Positions 6,115 through 9,127 of a stretch of DNA of 9,127 nucleotides are shown here, one piece after another. The notes beneath the pieces are model-generated. The model did not search any database. It was not told where the DNA came from and saw nothing but the letters and a program-made list of their open reading frames with translations. The DNA is from Janthinobacterium lividum (GTDB lineage Bacteria > Pseudomonadota > Gammaproteobacteria > Burkholderiales > Burkholderiaceae_D), in NCBI GenBank assembly GCA_945864765.1, contig CAMBDR010000118.1, positions 1 through 9,127 on the forward strand, read 5' to 3'. The position numbers and the translations under genes were made by a program. How positions within the stretch are numbered: the first letter of the stretch is position 1; every line of letters begins with the position of its first letter.

Positions 6115-9100
6115 ATGAAAGCTGTCATCATAAAAATTTTGCGCAAGATGGGCTTGACTACCAGCAGCGTCGCCGGCATTGCGGCCATGCTGCTGTGTTG
6201 CTGTGCTATGGCACAGGTGAAGGACTTTGCGTTTACGGAACCAGAATTTGAAACCCTGCGTGATGCGGAAAGCATCGACAACCAAGCCATTACCGCATTG
6301 GCGCAGGATGCACGCGGCCTGATCTGGATCGGCACGCCTGATGGCCTGGTGCGTTACGACGGCTACCGTTTCCGCAAGTTTGCTCACAAGGCCAGCGACC
6401 CGTTCTCACTGGCGGGGGATTATGTCAATGCCTTATCCGTTGCAAAAGACGGCCGAATTTGGGTTGGCACCTATAGCGACGGCATCTCGGTATTTGACCC
6501 TGGCACTGAGCACTTTGAGCATTTTAAGCATGATGCAAATACCTCGAATAGCCTCTCTGGCGGCAGAATTTTGGCCGTGGCCAATGATGGACGGGGCGGG
6601 ATGTGGATTGGCACCGATCAGGGGCTGAACCACCTGCCACCGGCTAGCCGCCGCTTTGTACATTTCAGGCATGGACCTGATCCGCACAGCCTGATGGACG
6701 ACCAGGTGCGCAGCCTGTTACTGGACAAGGCAGGCCGCCTGTGGGTGGGCAGCAACAGCGGTTTGCAACGGCTCTCGCTGGACGGAAAAAGCTTTGAAAC
6801 GGTCGTGACAGACAAGAATGTACAAACCCTGTTCCAGGCGCAGGACGGTAAACTGTGGCTTGGAACCTATGCACATGGTGCCGCATGGCTGGACGCATCG
6901 CAGCAGCCACACTGGCTACCGTTGGCGCAACTGAGCCACCCCTGGATTAGCGCAATAGCACAAGCAAACACAGACCAAATCTGGCTGGCAAGTTTTGGTG
7001 GCGGTATCACTATCGTTGCGGCCAGCGACGGCCATGTACTGCAAACCTTGCGCCATGACCCTCTGGTTACGGGCAGCCTCGCGTTCGATAGCCTGAGACC
7101 CCTGCTGCTGGATCGGGCTGGCTGGCTGTGGGTGGGTACCTGGGGAGCGGGTTTGCAACGCATGAATACCAACAACACCATGCTGCGCATACTCAGGCAC
7201 AGCGCAAAACGGCCAAACGGCTTGAGCCACCCCGACGTAAGGAGTGTGCTGGAGATGGCCGATGGCCGTTTGGCTTTTGGTACCAGCGGCAACGGGATGG
7301 ATATTTTTGACAGGCAGCGTGGTCTGACAGGTGGCTATAGAACAGGTCAGAGACAAGGCAAGGGCCAGGCAGGTGGTCTGCCGGATGCGACCATTTTGGC
7401 GTTGGCCCAAACCAGCGACGGCTCACTCTGGGCGGGTACCCAGTTGGCCGGGCTGGTGCGGCAATTGCCCGGCAGCACCGCCTGGGTGGCGGTGCCGGGT
7501 TTGCCCGGCAAGCAAGTGCGCAAGTTACTCACTGGTCGTGACGGTAGCCTGTGGGCCGAAACCGGTCGCGGGGTGGCACGCTGGCACCCGACTACACAGC
7601 CACCCCATCCTGCCCGGAAGGGCGACCCGGCAGAGCCGCCAGCGCGCTTCGAGGTGCTGACCAACGAACGGGGCGAGGCGATGGAAAGCCATGTCAATTC
7701 GCTGGCCGAAGACGGGCAAGGCCGGGTCTGGATAGGGTCAAATAACGGTTTGTGGCTACATGAGCCACATCGCCGTGGCCTGATTCACATCCCCACCGAC
7801 CCCAAGCACCCGGACGGCCTGGTTTCTAACTATATTTCAGGCCTGCTGATAGACAGTCGTAACCGTTTGTGGGTCTCGACCGATAAGGGGCTGGAACGAT
7901 TGAAAAGCCTGGACGGCAAACTGGCCCGGTTCGAGCATGTTAGCGCCCTGCTTGGCCAACCCGGCAAAGCCATGGGAGAAAACTTGCTGGAAGACCGGCA
8001 AGGCCGCATCTGGACGGAAGAAGGGGTGATTGAGCAGGTTGGCCGGGGTGCGGATGACACACTGCGCAGAACCCCGCTCACACAGGCTGACGGCATAAAT
8101 TTTGGCACAAACTGGACAGGCTCCTATGGCAAAACCCGTGACGGTTTGCTGCTCTTTGGTGGCACGCAAGGTGTGGTCATTATTGACCCGGCACGCTTCA
8201 AAGCGTATGACTATGCTCCGCCGCTGGCCGTTACTGGGCTAAAGATCAATGGCGAAGCGGTGGCACCGGGCGTTTTGGCAAACCCCTTGGCAAACCCCTT
8301 GGCAAACCCCTTGGCTAACCCGTCACCACAAGCTGGGGCAAGCAACACCGCCAGCCTGACCCTGGCCCCCGCGCAGCGCAATTTTGCCATTGAGTTTGCC
8401 GCCCTTGACTATTCAGCGCCAAAGAAAAACCGCTACCAATACCGCCTGCAGGGCTATGAAAAAGACTGGATCAATACCGACGCCGACCACCGTAGCGCCG
8501 CCTATGGCAATTTGTGGCCGGGCATGTACACGCTGCAAGTGCGCGGCAGTAACCGCGTGGGCGACTGGAGTATGCATGAGCTGAGTATCCCGATCCGGGT
8601 TTTGCCCGCCTGGTGGCAAACCTGGTGGTTCGCTCTGGTGTTGTTGCTGCTGATGGGTGGCGCACTCTACGGTGGTGTTCGCTGGCGTGTGGCGGGGTTG
8701 CGCAAAAAAGCGTGGGCCTTGCAAAAACTGGTTGCGGCACGCACCGCCGATATCGTCAAGCTGGGCGAGATCGGCCAGGAACTCACCTCAACGCTGGACA
8801 TGGAGCAAGCCTTCGAACGGGTCTGGAAACAGGTCAGCGCCCGGCTGGATGCGCACGTATTTTCAATTGGCCTGTATGACGAAGCGGCAGCACAAATCGT
8901 GTTTGTGTATGAAATCGAAAACCATGAGCGCTTGCCCAAGCTCGTATTGCGCATGAGCGAGCATGAGCGCCCTGCGGTCTGGTGCGTGCGCGAACGGCGC
9001 GAGCTGGCCGTCACAACCAGAGCCGAATTGATCAACTACATCAACACCATTTTACCGCCCAGCGCAGGCCAACCAATGGAAACAGTGGTCTATCTACCCT

Positions 9101-9127
9101 TGCTGGTTGAACAGCGCGTGATCGGCT
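6115..9127 (+). CDS. Second propeller sensor histidine kinase, tandem paralogue of the first, 3' end outside the window
   Basis: The frame is open from the ATG at 6115 to the window edge (1004 codons) with no stop or frameshift. The start is supported by GACGAGG (6104-6110) and by the MKA opening shared with the first kinase. The signal peptide has a hydrophobic core IAAMLLCCCAMA, with cleavage likely after AMA before QVKDF. Fourteen propeller motifs line up one-to-one with the first protein. They are followed by a Y_Y_Y domain (about residues 770-833), a transmembrane helix (about 837-858), and a GAF domain from about 888 that is cut at VEQRVIG. In a 107-residue stretch near the N-terminus I count 76 identities by hand. 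The kinase core is not in view but is expected by homology. Departures from the first copy include WAETGRG in motif 10 (WAGTNHG in the first) and a different motif 13 region. It starts 94 bases after the first gene on the same strand, so co-transcription is possible. Confidence 0.94.
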   Translation, partial: MKAVIIKILRKMGLTTSSVAGIAAMLLCCCAMAQVKDFAFTEPEFETLRDAESIDNQAITALAQDARGLIWIGTPDGLVRYDGYRFRKFAHKASDPFSLAGDYVNALSVAKDGRIWVGTYSDGISVFDPGTEHFEHFKHDANTSNSLSGGRILAVANDGRGGMWIGTDQGLNHLPPASRRFVHFRHGPDPHSLMDDQVRSLLLDKAGRLWVGSNSGLQRLSLDGKSFETVVTDKNVQTLFQAQDGKLWLGTYAHGAAWLDASQQPHWLPLAQLSHPWISAIAQANTDQIWLASFGGGITIVAASDGHVLQTLRHDPLVTGSLAFDSLRPLLLDRAGWLWVGTWGAGLQRMNTNNTMLRILRHSAKRPNGLSHPDVRSVLEMADGRLAFGTSGNGMDIFDRQRGLTGGYRTGQRQGKGQAGGLPDATILALAQTSDGSLWAGTQLAGLVRQLPGSTAWVAVPGLPGKQVRKLLTGRDGSLWAETGRGVARWHPTTQPPHPARKGDPAEPPARFEVLTNERGEAMESHVNSLAEDGQGRVWIGSNNGLWLHEPHRRGLIHIPTDPKHPDGLVSNYISGLLIDSRNRLWVSTDKGLERLKSLDGKLARFEHVSALLGQPGKAMGENLLEDRQGRIWTEEGVIEQVGRGADDTLRRTPLTQADGINFGTNWTGSYGKTRDGLLLFGGTQGVVIIDPARFKAYDYAPPLAVTGLKINGEAVAPGVLANPLANPLANPLANPSPQAGASNTASLTLAPAQRNFAIEFAALDYSAPKKNRYQYRLQGYEKDWINTDADHRSAAYGNLWPGMYTLQVRGSNRVGDWSMHELSIPIRVLPAWWQTWWFALVLLLLMGGALYGGVRWRVAGLRKKAWALQKLVAARTADIVKLGEIGQELTSTLDMEQAFERVWKQVSARLDAHVFSIGLYDEAAAQIVFVYEIENHERLPKLVLRMSEHERPAVWCVRERRELAVTTRAELINYINTILPPSAGQPMETVVYLPLLVEQRVIG
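8275..8322 (+). repeat. Four 12-bp tandem units (TTGGCAAACCCC) encoding LANP repeats
   Basis: Three exact copies of TTGGCAAACCCC are followed by a fourth diverged copy (TTGGCTAACCCG), giving LANPLANPLANPLANP in the second kinase at about residues 721-736. The tract sits in the linker between the last propeller motif and the Y_Y_Y domain. The first kinase has a proline- and alanine-rich but non-repetitive linker at that place. The near-perfect DNA identity of the units suggests recent expansion by slippage, frame-neutral because the unit is 12 bases. Confidence 0.93.

Noticed and set aside
6341..6628. Small + strand frames (for example 6341-6628 and 7331-7660) that would suggest the second kinase is broken
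   Set aside because: The frame from 6115 was read through to 9127 without a stop, and it aligns throughout with the first kinase. The small frames are out-of-frame shadows.

Overview
The window looks like chromosomal DNA of a Gram-negative proteobacterium. Long periplasmic-sensor histidine kinases with N-terminal signal peptides, moderately high G+C, and a kinase core with an AGVAHEINNPT H-box of a kind I associate with Betaproteobacteria all point that way. The class-level guess is from memory of the families and is not proven by anything in the window.

The left part (1-1751) is the end of a type I restriction-modification-like locus on the + strand. The first 198 bases encode what appears to be the C-terminus of a specificity (HsdS-like) subunit. 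It overlaps by 4 bases (ATGA) a 518-codon HsdM-family gene. That HsdM-like protein has the full family layout, but each SAM-binding or catalytic motif I can locate is altered (ETP instead of F/YTP, DPVCASAS instead of DPxCGSGG, NPPQ instead of NPP followed by F/Y/W). It is probably a catalytically dead M-subunit paralogue kept as an intact reading frame.

Bases 1752-1979 are a 228-base intergenic stretch. It contains a GC-rich hairpin and a short upstream element that recurs before the next paralogue.

The right part (1980-9127) is a tandem pair of closely related membrane sensor histidine kinases, each about 4 kb. Each begins with a signal peptide, followed by 14 propeller motifs (two seven-bladed propellers), a Y_Y_Y domain, one transmembrane helix and a cytoplasmic GAF domain. 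The first copy (complete, 1346 aa) continues with a heptad-repeat coiled coil, a histidine phosphoacceptor and a HATPase domain, and has no receiver or DNA-binding domain. The second copy is open to the window edge and is cut off inside its GAF domain. No response regulator gene is visible. Both genes are preceded by a 27-base element (24 of 27 bases identical) placed exactly the same distance from the start codon, which suggests shared regulation or duplication of gene plus leader. Both copies carry short in-frame tandem repeats, but in different linkers.

The two halves have no evident functional link. The most interesting items are the degenerate HsdM, the conserved leader element, and the divergence pattern of the duplicated sensors.
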